A stretch of 64,000 nucleotides of DNA from Takakia lepidozioides (GCA_030704615.1 CM060731.1:59502756-59566755); one strand, 5' to 3'; shown: positions 1 through 9,795, counted from the stretch's first letter. Notes: generated from the sequence alone by a model not told the origin. Made by a program: numbers and translations.

Positions 1-2
1 GT

Positions 3-292
3 CCTTCACCACCTTTTTTAGCTGGGTGCGCAACAAAGATAGTCACAAAGTGTGAGGTCCTCTTTGTGATACCAAACGTCCAAGTTGGTAAAGATGGCGA
101 CTCATGTGCTTATCGCCATTGTTTTGCGGCAGGCCTTGGGCGAAGGTGGCGCGTGCACCTCAATGAAGTGGAGTACTTGTCAGCGGATACTATCGTTCTC
201 GCAGGTAAGGCGTTGATGTCCACTTGACTTAAACAATTGAATCATTACATGTCTCTCCAGGTGAGGTTAAAATTAGATTATATCGTCAATAA
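3..292 (+). CDS. 3'-terminal piece of an unrecognised gene (two candidate exons)
   Basis: The frame starting at base 3 is open from the window edge to a good splice donor (GCAG|GTAAGG, donor at 205). If a 56-base intron ending TCTCTCCAG at 260 is removed, the frame continues for ten codons to TAA at 290-292. The translated piece has a VLFVIPNV stretch, several Cys/His residues and ends ...LAGEVKIRLYRQ. I do not recognise the family. The intron would be very short for a plant, so the second exon is the weaker part. The gene would extend left of the window. It could instead be chance reading through decayed transposon sequence. Confidence 0.3.
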
Positions 293-344
293 TTCTGGAA
301 GACTTTTCTGCCCCATCTGTTTCGCCGAAAGATAATAGGAATAA

Positions 345-1404
345 TGTAAGAACTTAATGCGAGCGCGTCAGGACGGTCCAGCCCTAACACCTTGTACCGC
401 CGGTTCTCCCCCTCTGGCAGCCATCAAAAGGTAGCAGGCTGGGCTCGGTCAATCCCTCCCCACCCCCGCTCTCATCCCATCGGCGTCGTCGCCCCCGGCG
501 CGTCGTCGCCGCCTGCGTCGTCGTTCTGCGACACCAGTCCGCCGCTTCCACCAGTCCGCCAGTTCCCTGTAACCCCCTGCACGTCAGCCCCTGTAACCCC
601 GCCCCGGGTTTAACCCTCACCCCCATGTAACCCTCTGTAACTCCGCCGAGTGTAACCCACACCACCATGTAACCCTCTGTAACCCATGTAACCCTCTGTA
701 ACCCATGTAACCCTCTGCAACCCATGTAACCCCATGACCCTCTGTAACCCTCACCACCATGTAACCCTCTGTAACACCGCAGTGTCACCCCCACCCCTAT
801 GTAACCCTCACTCCATGTAACCCTCTGTAACCCTCTGTAATCCTCTGTAACCCATGCAACCCTCTGTGACCCATGTAACCCTCTATGACCCTCACCGGGT
901 GTAACCCTCACCACCATGTAACCCTCTGTAACACCGCAGAGTGTCACCCTGACCCCCATGTAACCCTCACTCCATGTAACCCTTTGTGACCCTCTGTAAC
1001 CCTCACCAGGTGTAGCCCTCACCACCATGTAACCCTCTGTAACCCGTGTATCCATCTGTAACCCGTGTATCCATCTGTAACACCGCTGAGTGTCACCCTC
1101 ACCCCTATGTAACCCTCACTCCATGTAACCCTCTTTAACCCTTTGTAACCCATGTAATCCTCAGTTACTGTGCGGGGTGTAACCCTCACTCCATGTTATC
1201 CCGCATCATGTAGCCCTCCCATGATATATCTATTCCTTCATGAATGCAAGAAGGAATAGATATAGGAAAGCACCCCCATGATACACTAGCTGTAGCTCAT
1301 GACTGATTGTTCTAAGCGGGATGAGTACTTAGAGATATCCAACTCTTCTATCTTGGAGTTTCCACCTCGGATAGCGAAGGGATGGGTGAGTAAAAGTCTC
1401 GACA
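345..1404 (+). mobile_element. LTR-like segment related to the Tat-like Gypsy LTRs (solo or truncated)
   Basis: The last ~140 bases (about 1265-1404, ending GTGAGTAAAAG...CGACA) closely match the 3' ends of the two LTRs at 14057-14959 and 23276-24286, including the 'atacactagctgtag' stretch. The segment starts TGTAAG and ends ACA, as LTRs do. Its middle is filled by a different minisatellite from the other two copies. No target duplication is visible (AATAA before, CTGCC after), so the left boundary is uncertain. The minus-strand Gypsy pol sequence is cut off exactly where this LTR ends. Confidence 0.5.
590..1200. repeat. C-rich minisatellite built on a CATGTAACCCTCTGTAACC core
   Basis: Dozens of variants of a 15-20 base core (ATGTAACCCTCTGTAACC) are arranged in a higher-order unit of roughly 170 bases containing CACCGC(A/T)GAGTGTCACCC. 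On the minus strand it gives a spurious Gly/Val-rich ORF. It resembles telomeric repeat only superficially, because the units are heterogeneous and contain no plant TTTAGGG array. Confidence 0.85.
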
Positions 1405-1410
1405 CTGCCC

Positions 1411-1647
1411 CACCAGCTGCTTCCTAAAATGCCAAAATGCCCAAACACAGATGTGATACTCTTCCCTCTTGAAAGCAAGACTGCCTGGATCTAAATCGCA
1501 TGACACCTCTCTGGAAACTTGAGACTCCAGCCTATTCCCTTCCTCTCCACACCAATACAATCTAGCATGGGCATCCCCTATAAAATTCACTATCTCAAGA
1601 AGAAAGAAACCTTTGGAGCCTTCACCCTTTGTCCCTAGCCTGCACAA
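1411..1647 (-). pseudogene. Gypsy pol segment after RNase H (pre-integrase region)
   Basis: This open stretch follows the RNase H domain of the same minus-strand Gypsy element and runs into the LTR-like boundary at 1404. It reads roughly CRLGTKGEG...FWHFRKQLVGQ. Its position between RNase H and the missing integrase is the only ground for the call, since no catalytic motif is present. The stop separating it from RNase H lies at about 1670. Confidence 0.4.
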
Positions 1648-1671
1648 AGCAACACTGTTAATTTCCAGCTT

Positions 1672-2387
1672 TTAAGTTTCATCCGCTGGTCCCACAGGGT
1701 ACCGACTCAATGCATCAACATTGGAATGTTTGGATCCTGCCCTATGAACAATCTTAAAATCAAAATCTTGAAGCATTATTATCCATCTCCCTTGCCTACC
1801 ACAGGCATCACTGACGGTAGCCAGCCATTCAAGGGGCTTGTGATCAGTCCTGATTATGAAGGGAGTGCCATAAAGGTACTGTCGGAAGTGAATAACTCCC
1901 CACACAAGGGCGTAACACTCACCTTCCATAGGGTGGTACTTCTGTTGAGCATTTGGAAGGACTTTGCTCGCATATGCAATCACATGCTCCCGCCGTTGAT
2001 ATTTTGTGACAAGATGGCTCCTACCCCTTTGCTGGACCAGTCCACATCAAGGATGAAAGGTCTGGAAAAGTCAGGTCTAGCCAAAACAGGAGCAGTCATC
2101 AATTTCAAACGCAGAGCTTCAAAAGCATTTTGAGCCTCAGCTGACCATTTAAAGGGGACATCCTTCCTGGTCAAATTGAACAAGGGCACACATATCATAG
2201 CAAAGCCTTACACATAAATTCGATAATAACCAGACATCCCCACAAACACCCTCACCCCCGTGGGGTTCTTCGGGATGGGAAAGGACTGAATTGCAGCAAT
2301 CTTACTTCGGTCAGGCCTGACTCCCTCAGCAGACACCACATGACCCAAGAAAACCAACTCCTCATTACCAAAAGTACATTTGTCTGG
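1672..2387 (-). pseudogene. Gypsy reverse transcriptase thumb/connection and RNase H
   Basis: The thumb is shown by CTFGNEELVFLGHVVS and the FVGMSGYYR stretch. The connection reads FILDVDWSSKGVGAILSQ, where the family usually has D-A-S, so the first RNase H residue environment is altered. The tail has the typical FIIRTDHKPLEWL and NVDALSRYP motifs. The frame breaks near 1980 and 2200. The upstream part of the same domain resumes at 3322, beyond the hAT MITE, so the coding sequence was contiguous before that insertion. The protein would have copied retrotransposon RNA into DNA. Confidence 0.85.
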
Positions 2388-2395
2388 GTTCAGAC
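2388..2395. repeat. Target-site duplication GTTCAGAC (left copy; right copy 3314-3321)
   Basis: Exact 8-base direct repeat flanking 2396-3313. Removing the element plus one copy restores the reverse transcriptase reading frame through the LNPDKCTFG region. Confidence 0.92.
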
Positions 2396-3313
2396 TAGTG
2401 TTGTGCAGGTTCTGCCTTTTTAAGGAACCTGCCGGGTCCGGGTGCGGGTTTTTTTTCGGAGCCAAGTCCGGGTCCGGATCCGGGTTTTTGAAATTTGGAA
2501 AATCCGGGTTCGGGTTCGGGTCCGGGTTTGTCAACACGGACTCGGGTTAGGGTCCAGGTAGTTGTTGGGAAATATTAGCGGGTTCACGGGTTCGGATCCG
2601 GGTCCTAATTCATTGATTAAATAAATTAGAAAAATAAGATTAATTAGGATAAATTTATTTTTGGCTGGAAAAAACTTTAAATCCTAATAATGAATTTTAT
2701 TTTAAGAGACATTCCTTCAAAATATACCATGAATATGAATATGTATACCACGAATAAGAATTAAAATAGAAGTTTGAGTTCCATTTTTTATTTTTCAATA
2801 TCAATTCTTTAAACATGTTAAGAATAGTAATATGCCTCAAGGGTAGATCACTATAGCATGGATGTGTGGGATCTGGCCTAATAATAATATATGACGCCTC
2901 CTTTGGGAGGTGAGATTATGGTCCCATAGGGCACAACTTTGTGACACCACTCTGTGGATTGAACCCACAACCGCTTTTGAGGTGGTATGTGGGCATTACC
3001 ACTGGGCTACAACGTGGTGGGGCTGCTGCAGAGTGGCCTATTGTTGCTCGTCCCCTCCACACATATGACAAAACCTACCAAATCTAAGGTGGACCCCGCA
3101 TGCCCCATCTAAAATTAAGACCCGGACCCTGACCCGCTACATTGGCCCGCTGGTAGCAGATGGGTCCGGGTCCGGTTCCGGGTTCATTTTAGAAATGAAC
3201 CCAGGTCAGGGTCCGGGTTTTTTGTGATAGCACGGGTGCGGGTGCGGGTGCGGGTAACCCGGATCCTAACCCACCGGGTACCCGCCTTCAAAACCCGGAC
3301 CCGCACAACACTG
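2396..3313. mobile_element. Non-autonomous hAT-type MITE (918 bp) with CCGGGT-rich ends
   Basis: Ends are TAGTGTTGTGC on the left and CACAACACTG on the right, imperfect inverted repeats of the hAT kind, with an exact 8-base target duplication GTTCAGAC. Both subterminal regions are packed with CCGGGT/ACCCGG variants (2430-2600 and 3120-3310), and the middle is AT-rich. There is no transposase ORF. It interrupts the reverse transcriptase of the surrounding minus-strand Gypsy element. A tRNA-like SINE head lies inside it. Confidence 0.9.
2830..3022 (-). mobile_element. tRNA-derived SINE candidate inside the hAT MITE
   Basis: On the minus strand, TAGCCCAGTGGTAATGC matches an RNA polymerase III A box. 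GGTTCAATCC, about 40 bases further, matches a B box, with tRNA-like spacing. About 130 bases of unrelated tail follow toward 2830. The right limit is set by the A box, while the left limit is a guess. Alternatively it is a decayed tRNA gene. Confidence 0.5.
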
Positions 3314-3321
3314 GTTCAGAC

Positions 3322-3547
3322 GCAGGTTGGCAACCTGCAACCTCTCAAAGACTCGAACCAAATGTTGCAGGTGCGTGTCCCAATCCAGACTGTGAACATT
3401 AACATCATCCACAAAGACCTTTGCACACTCTCCAATTTCCACGGCCAGGATGGTATTCATGGCTCGTTGGAACGTGGCGGTGGCAATTTTTAAGCCAAAT
3501 GGCATGACCATCCATTCGTACAAACCCCTTTTGGTTATGACCGCAGT
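3322..3547 (-). pseudogene. Gypsy reverse transcriptase palm/fingers (catalytic segment)
   Basis: It contains YEWMVMPFGL (family: F-X-V-M-P-F-G-L), followed by ATFQRAMN and the catalytic FVDD box in VFVDDVNVHS, then HLVRVFERLQ. The FVDD tetrad is intact, unlike much of the element. It lies between the two MITEs, and the coding sequence continues at 4362 upstream and 2387 downstream once these are removed. Confidence 0.88.
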
Positions 3548-3556
3548 CTTCTTCAC

Positions 3557-4352
3557 GGGGATTGCAAATGCATGAGCGGTGAGCGGTGAGCGCATGAGCA
3601 TGAGCAGACTTTTCCAAACCTCCCCCGAACCTACACCGAACCACCCTGAAAACAAAAAACGGACCTCCCGGAAGTCCCCTGTGTGGATGTCGATGTACAT
3701 AAACTGCATTATTTTAAACTTGGTAAGAGACAACGAAAATAGGGGATAGAATGTCTATATCCGTGCCCCAATCTTGGGTGTTATAGTCGCCACAGACTAT
3801 AATACAGAATACAAAATAGGGGGGAAGAATATCTTAGAAAACAACCTTTACAAAATTATCAACTAGGTAGATGAGCGAAAGTTGAGTATAGTCGGCACCG
3901 ACTATAGTTTTTTAATAGTTTGTTAGTTTTAGTTTTATTTTATTTTTATTTTAGTTTAATATTTTAATATTTTCCGGCACTGACAATAGTCGGCCACAAG
4001 ATCGGCCGGCTCGGCTGGACCACGGTAATAGAAAACGGGCCTATTTCCGTGGTAGCCGCTTTCTATCTGTCCGAGCATTATTATGTTATAATCGGCACCG
4101 ACTACCCAAATCTCATAGCACTGTTGTGCTATAATCAGCACCGACTACTCAGGTTCGGTAACTGCCGAACCTATATTTTCTGATCCGAACCTAAGGTCGA
4201 AGCCAATGATGGTGGAGAACTTGGCAGTTTTTTACCAAAGAAGCAGTCCAAAACTACCTCCACAAGGGCTAAATTTGGCGAAAAATCCATAAAATATGTT
4301 CTGCTTATGCTCATGCTTAATCCCGCTCACCGCTCATGCAACATCCGCACCC
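3557..4352. mobile_element. Non-autonomous Mutator-like MITE (796 bp), 9-bp target duplication
   Basis: An exact 9-base direct repeat CTTCTTCAC (3548-3556 and 4353-4361) flanks it. Left end GGGGATTGCAAATGCATGAG and the reverse complement of the right end GGGTGCGGATGTTGCATGAG are imperfect inverted repeats. Both continue into GCGGTGAGCGG and GCATGAGCAT(G/A)AGCAGA, giving about 55 bases. No coding capacity. Excision of the element plus one repeat restores DVKKTAV in the reverse transcriptase frame. The interior has short palindromes of the type CGGCACCGACTA (3892, 4092, 4138). Confidence 0.88.
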
Positions 4353-4361
4353 CTTCTTCAC

Positions 4362-5015
4362 ATCATCCTCATTCATTTTGATCTGCCAAAATCCACTCTG
4401 CAAGTCCAAAGCAGAAAACCAGGCAGCATTACCAAAGCTATTGAGCACATCTTGTTTCAAGGGCATGGGATAAGATACCTTCCTGGTCAGATTATTCAGT
4501 GGGCGATAATCCCCACAGAATCTTTTGGACCCATCCTTCTTGGGAGGTAGAGTCACCGGGCATGAGTACTCCGACTTGCTCTCCCGCATCTTGCCTTGCA
4601 AGATAAGAGCCTCAATTTGACGCTACACTTCCCCTTCCTCCCACTCAGATAATCTGCTGGGCTGACTCTTGCATGGCGAAAACCCTTGGGTATCTATAAC
4701 ATGCTCCACCATTGAGCAAAAACCTAGATCTGCCTTACTGAGAACAAAACAGCCTTGATATTTTCTCAGCACTTGTTCAAGTGCACACTGGTGTTCCTTT
4801 GGCAGCTTGTGATTAATGTTTATCCGTGCCCTAAGACTAGCCCAACGCACCTCTTTGGCGTGCTTGGCCTCATCATCAGGGTCCCTCTGCTGGATGTGGT
4901 GAACATGCACAGCCACTTTCTCCTTCTCTTCCATAGCAGTAATCATGAAAGTCATCCTCCATCTCAGATTCATTGTTTCCCAACTCTCCCTCCCAAGCTT
5001 TGTTGTAATCATCAT
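4362..5015 (-). pseudogene. Gypsy pol: protease-RT linker and reverse transcriptase N-terminal part
   Basis: The end nearest 4362 shows RT fingers: CPVTLPPKKDGSKRFCGDYR, LNNLTRKVSYPMPL and AWFSALDLQSGFWQIKM, where the D in ALDL is the first catalytic aspartate. One in-frame TAG lies at about 4620. Upstream, the linker contains LRKYQGCFVLSKADLG, the usual pre-RT segment. The reading frame shifts near 4990 to the preceding acidic linker (4876-5376). Confidence 0.85.
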
Positions 5016-5376
5016 GTATCATAGAAGATGCCATGTTCTTGTTCGTCTCTTGCTGCAGCAATTCCGCCAGTCCTTGATCATGCAGCACCTCCTCTCCTTC
5101 CTCGATTTCTTCAATGCAAGCCTCTATATCAGTCAGGCCTAAACCTGGACCTTCATCTCTACACTCCAAGGAACTCTCATCACTGGTTGAGGCACTCCCG
5201 GTGGGACTGTGGGGATCCAGATCTTCCTCCATCTCCTGGTCACTGTTGGGCAGAAGTAAATGAGCAGCATGTGTAATTGTCATGATGTGCTCATGCACTT
5301 CCTCCCGCACGGACACACAGCTCCCATGTTTCACTTGTTCAATTTGGTTGATGGTATGAAGAGGGAAGTGTGCCAT
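4876..5376 (-). pseudogene. Acidic linker between Gypsy protease and reverse transcriptase
   Basis: A 166-codon open stretch rich in Glu/Asp/Ser, rejoining the protease frame after a frameshift near 5376 and leading to the RT linker. No motif is recognised. Gypsy elements often carry a poorly conserved spacer here. Its continuity with flanking pol domains is the evidence. Confidence 0.55.
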
Positions 5377-5936
5377 TGCATTGCAGGCCCGTATCTTATC
5401 CTCAAGGTTTCATTCTCGGTGTCAACAACAGCACCAAACTTTTTCAAAAAGTCCAACCCCAGAAGCATGTTGTATGTGTCCGTATCTATCACCATAAATG
5501 ACAAGCGGTTAGTGAGCTCACCCACGGTCACCTTTAGATCCTCCAAACGTCCCATGGTAGTCTCCACTGCACCAGATGCCACTCTATAAGTGACCTCCTT
5601 GTCACTCACCACTAAGCCCATAAGTCCAAGATCTCTGACAGTGCTGGCTGACATCACAGATAGCATTGCACCAGTGTCAACCTGTCCCAGCACTTGGTGT
5701 TCTCCAATGGTGATCATTGCGTGAAGAGCTCTCATCCTCCCCGTATATGCATATGAGACACTGTTGGCCTCCATCTCATGCGGGTACAGTGGCTTGGCTT
5801 TGGCCTTAGCATTCATCTTCACACTTGGCATTTGGTTCTCTGCTAGGGAAGCCACCGACTCCCTCTGCTGCCCCATTGCCCGTTCAACAACCTTGACCAA
5901 ACCTTTCAACTTTTCCAACTCCCCTGACATTGACAT
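5331..5936 (-). pseudogene. Gypsy retropepsin (aspartic protease)
   Basis: The active-site motif VDTGAMLSVMS (D-T-G-A) is intact. It is followed by the flap region and MLLGLDFLKKFGAVVD, the hydrophobic-Gly-X-D-F/W-L motif near the retropepsin C-terminus. The N-terminal ~50 residues are a helical, Lys/Glu-rich linker after gag. The protease would process the Gag-Pol polyprotein. The frame leaves the downstream linker by a shift near 5376. Confidence 0.88.
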
Positions 5937-5938
5937 GA

Positions 5939-6910
5939 TTACATCCTAGGAGAGAGGGAGATCCTTCCCTTGTAAAAATGGTTTAAAATCTTTGACCTTG
6001 GGTTACTTTCAGCCGAACGAGGAGCCCGTGGGGCTTGTAATGCAACCCCCGAACTTCCTGAATCTCCACTGGTATGCTCATCCTCCTTAGATCGTCCAGA
6101 GCTGTTGGCTGAAGGCAGTGCAAGTGGGGTACAATTTCGAGGGAGTCTTACCTCATTAATGTCTTGTTCCCTCATCAATGTAGTCATCTCGGCCAAGATC
6201 TGGTCTTCATCATCACAATATACCTCCACGAAGTGAGTTGCAGGTGTCCCAGTGTTGTTTGTCTCAAGCTTTTGGCTACACACGTTCTCGAGGTGCCCCA
6301 ACATCTTACAATACGAGCATCTAACCCCACACATCTCTGTTCGGTGGCCCACTCTATGACATTTTCCACAGGTTGGTGGTGCTCTCCCTGCAGGACAAGT
6401 GGCGGCAATGTGCCCTTTTTGATTGCAAGTATTGCGGGTGCGCACCCCCCCTTGGTGGTGTCCTGCTGCCTGATGATCCCCATACACCGGACCCTTGTCA
6501 AAATACTTTTGCAGGGTATTGGTCAGCTTGTCCAGTCTCTTGTCCATTGGACTCAAATAAGCTATCTCATCATTGTCTTCTCCTTCCAGCGGCTCCAGAG
6601 GGGTTTCACCTAGTCTTCCCAGTCCGCATTCAATCTCAATCGCAGTATCCAAAGCTTCATCTATATCCACAAATCGTCTACCAAGCATGGCCCTCATTAT
6701 CTCCGGTCGCAAGCCCCCAACAAAGCGTTTGCGCTGCTCCAGATCAGCTATGCCTCCTTTCAAAACACACGGCTCAGCTTATCAAAGTACGCCTGAACGA
6801 GTTGCTTATGCTCCTATTTGATTGAATCCAAGTCTCATCTTGATTTCCACCATGTCCACAACTCCAAACTTGACGCCATTGCAGCCTGGAAGTCTGGCCA
6901 ATTATCTGGC
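5939..6910 (-). pseudogene. Gypsy gag C-terminal half with three CCHC zinc knuckles
   Basis: The capsid part reads KRFVGGLRPEI, typical of retrotransposon Gag. Knuckles are TCNQKGHIAATC (first Cys spacing damaged), CGKCHRVGHRTEMC and CSYCKMLGHLENVC (C-X2-C-X4-H-X4-C). The first ~50 codons (6763-6910) are broken by a frameshift and two stops. The sequence NPRPDNWPDFQ at the right edge is cut by the giant element. The preceding half of the same Gag is at 42753-42932. Confidence 0.87.
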
Positions 6911-6915
6911 CTTGG

Positions 6916-6923
6916 GTTATGCT
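6916..6923. repeat. 8-bp target-site duplication of the giant element, left copy (GTTATGCT)
   Basis: Matches GTTCTGCT at 42753-42760 with one mismatch. It lies in gag: joining the flanks gives a continuous Gag reading (EWFRKQ to NPRPDNW). Confidence 0.8.
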
Positions 6924-7140
6924 CCTAGCTATCATTCCTGACGTGATGTGGCGCTGATACGTCGGCCGTCACGTCCGACGTCCGTCAAGTCACGTCAAGT
7001 CAAATCCGAACGTTTATCCATGTAATTTTTTTTACATTTGACTTTTACAATTTACTTCTACCCTTTGTAATGGCATGGCAGCCACGGTGTAAAACAGATG
7101 TTGTCAATTATTAATATTTATTAATTCTTTTTTAAAAATG

Positions 7141-7615
7141 TGTCCGCCTATATTGGCGGTCGCATATAATTTATTATTTTAAAAATAAAAGCATCGCCGG
7201 TAATTTATTTATTTATAAATGAAGCGACCGCCCAGATTGGCGGTCGCTCGTACTTTATTATGTTATTATTATTATATCTTTGATATATTCTGTAAAAATA
7301 TAGTGACCGCCATGTGGCGGTCGCTATATATATATTTTAAATTTAGCGACCGCCATTTAGCAGCAGTCGCTTATTCTTATTTTTATTCTTAAATAAATCG
7401 ACCGCTGTTTGGCGGTCGCTTCTTCAGTAAATTTTTGAAAAATGCAGCGACCGCCATTTGGCGGCCGTCGCTATTTTTGTTAATAAAAAATACAACGACC
7501 GCCATTTGGAGGCGACCGCTCGATTTGATTTTGATTCTTAAATTAAGCGACCGCCGTTTGGCGGTCGCTTACTTAATATTTTTTTTTAAATGAAGCGACC
7601 GCCATTTAGAGACTA
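7141..7615. repeat. Palindrome array A (about 10 units), left subterminal
   Basis: Units of the form AGCGACCGCC-N4-8-GGCGGTCGCT, each a near-perfect hairpin, are separated by 20-30 bases of A/T-only spacer. Period is about 50 bases. Some units vary (7346, 7494) or have lost an arm (7190, 7596). It starts ~217 bases from the terminus of the giant element. Confidence 0.93.
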
Positions 7616-7680
7616 GAGATCCGAACACTTAATTCAAGATTTATCGTATCACCATTTTGCCGTTTTCGGATCTCTAGCGG
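7611..7680. repeat. Foldback AGAGATCCGAAC...TTCGGATCTCTA
   Basis: The arms (about 7614-7626 and 7667-7679) are inverted copies of AGAGATCCGAA with a ~40-base AT-rich loop. It marks the junction between array A and the kinase-like pseudogene. Confidence 0.6.
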
Positions 7681-7689
7681 CCTGTTTTT

Positions 7690-9237
7690 TTGCAGAAACT
7701 ACGAAGACATCATCCACACGCGTCCATTGCCGTTTTCTGAGGTTTTGGACCCTGTAGTGGGCAAAGGTTTATACAATGTCAAGGGTTGTGAATTCAAGTT
7801 CTGGGGCGGGTCGTCTGGGGGTCGGAGGAAGAGAAAACGTGCCCACGAGCGGGATAGCCAGGTCAACAAGTCAGACTACACAGGACCGGATGCCTTGGAT
7901 AGGGTGAAAGAAGTGGTAGTGGATTAATTCAAGGGTAGAGCCATGATAAGGCTGGAGAGTGCTTATGTCAGGCATAGATGGGAGGGGTTTCAGATTTTCC
8001 AGCAAAATATGGAGAGGAAAATGACAAACGCTTTTGTGGAGGCTAAGTGGACGGCGGACAGGGACAAGCCGAAGTTCAATCGGTGGATCCAAAGCAGGGC
8101 GAAAGACGTCACGTGGAATTTGAGGCAGCTAATGAAGACATGGAAGAGTAGAGTAACCGAGGGTTGAGTATCCTCCGCCGAAGCTGAGTTAATGCGGCGT
8201 GTTGAGTATTGGGCTTGCTCGGCAAGTCAGAATTCACATCGTCGGACTAGGGTTGTCCCTTGGAAGGCAGGGTCATCAGGCGGGGGAGACACAACTGGTC
8301 TTTATTTACCTGAACTCTATTGCGAAAGTGGTAGAGATTGGCCCTTACAAAGAATGAGGGCATGCTAAGGTCCGTCAGTGTAGGATTGTTGGCGATTCTA
8401 GAATACCGGAGCGTTGGGAGCTAGCGGGAAAAAACCCCAAGTCCAAAAATCCAGAAAAAGCGTTGAGACAACATAACGACGAGTGTTTGGCAGTGAGGTT
8501 CCAGCATCCGGGTGTTATCTCATATTTTGCTATGAATGCACGTGAGGTAGAGGGTTACACTCGCTGGTGGAATGGGAGAACAATACGCGACATGATGAAC
8601 CTTGACAGAAAATGAGGCAACGATTCGGACAACAAGGTGATTTTGGAACAAATGGGAACGGAAGCAGAGTTCCAGGAATGCGATCGCTTGCTTCGTTGCC
8701 GGAAAGTGTGCAGTAAACTTGCATGGGCACTGGTGTGCATCATGGATGCTGTCCACAAGAACGGTGTCCCGAACAACGACTTGTCTCCCGACAAATCTTG
8801 TTGCATTTTCCGGATAGCACCGATGAGATCAAGATTGGGGTGTGTGATTGGGGCTTAGCCACCCCATTGGGCATACGCAAAGCCTCGCCATACCAGTTTG
8901 AAAACCAAGACAAGCTGGACCGGAAACTCGCGAAAAGATGGTAGGTGGAAAAAGATATTGCATTGGTTTTCAATGCGAATGCCACCCCCCACCCCCCAAG
9001 GACATGACGTCGGAGGCATTTGCCGTTGGGAAGATAGCGGTACGAATAAATGACGGCGCTCATTATGATGAAAGTATGTTCGAGGACCAATTTACGGGAG
9101 GTTGTTGGCATTTAATGCTACAAAGGTTGTACGACAACAACGAGAAGGAGATAGTCACATTATCCCATGTAGTACTTCGGTTCATGGGCAAGCCATTCAA
9201 TTGGCCTGAGCCGAAAAACGTATATAGGACGGAGTAG
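7690..9237 (+). pseudogene. Decayed protein-kinase-like gene carried by the giant element
   Basis: Open pieces in shifting frames (7727-7927, 7943-8167, 8637-8858, 8723-8944, 8938-9237) read as one protein. The C-terminal half has a catalytic-loop-like NNDLSPDK (family: H-R-D-L-K-P-X-N), then KIGVCDWGLATPLG with DWG where kinases have DFG. It is followed by EDQFTGGCWHLMLQRLYD and LSHVVLRFMGKPFNWPEP. The N-terminal half has a basic GGRRKRKRAHERD segment and a WNLRQLMKTWKS helix. At least four frameshifts or stops make it a pseudogene. The kinase assignment rests on the two motifs only. It lies just inside array A. Confidence 0.5.
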
Positions 9238-9404
9238 ACCATAGTCTGGTAGATATAAGATTTGTGGCGGTACAATGGTTCTTTTATGAAGACATAACTT
9301 AATTTTGATCGTGCATGTGATAAATAAAGTCTCATTGTAAATACTACATTGCATATGCTCGACCCTTGCACATGTCATCGCAACATAAATGGTTTGTGTA
9401 CTAG

Positions 9405-9795
9405 CTCACTGTTTATATTTGTAATGTTCCAAGGTTTCGGATAGGGTTATGAGAAAACGATGTATTAGTTCCGTAGGAGTTAGACAATAAACGTCTCACA
9501 TCTCATTCAAATGTGCGACACTACCATGAGAGGCATGGATCGGAAAGTAATAGATGCACATGCGACGTCCGAAGTCCGAACGTTTGATACTAGGTCCAGC
9601 GAATGGTCTACTTGAACGTCCGGAGGTCGCATGTACACCTATTACTTTTTGATCCATGTCACTCATGGTAGTGTCGACATTTGAATGAGACATGAAACGT
9701 TTGTTGTCTAACTCCTACAGAACCAATATATCATTTTTAGTACCCTATCAGAAACATTGAAACATTCGAAGTTACAAACAATGCCACAATACATG
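9405..9795. repeat. Long inverted repeat (foldback), arms ~180 bp
   Basis: The left arm (about 9405-9590) and right arm (about 9600-9795) are inverted copies at roughly 80-85% similarity by eye. Examples are ctcattcaaatgtgcgacac on the left and gtgtcgacatttgaatgag on the right. Both also carry GTAGGAGTTAGACAA / TTGTCTAACTCCTAC. The loop is only about 10-20 bases. It lies directly after the kinase-like pseudogene. No coding evidence. Confidence 0.85.

Larger units (their letters stand above)
1405..6923 (-). mobile_element. Gypsy LTR retrotransposon remnant (gag-PR-RT-RNase H), interrupted by two MITEs
   Basis: Reading from high to low coordinates, the order is gag with three zinc knuckles, aspartic protease, reverse transcriptase and RNase H, the Ty3/Gypsy order. 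Integrase and 3' LTR are missing because the element is cut at 1404 by an LTR-like segment. The gag N-terminus lies 35.8 kb away at 42753-42932, displaced by the giant insertion 6924-42752. Several frameshifts and at least one stop show it is dead. Pieces are annotated separately. Confidence 0.9.

Noticed and set aside
384-1055. 223-codon minus-strand Gly/Val-rich ORF
   Set aside because: Produced by the CATGTAACCC minisatellite, whose period keeps a frame open.
590-1200. Interstitial telomere
   Set aside because: Units are CATGTAACCCTCTGTAACC variants, not TTTAGGG/CCCTAAA, and are too heterogeneous.
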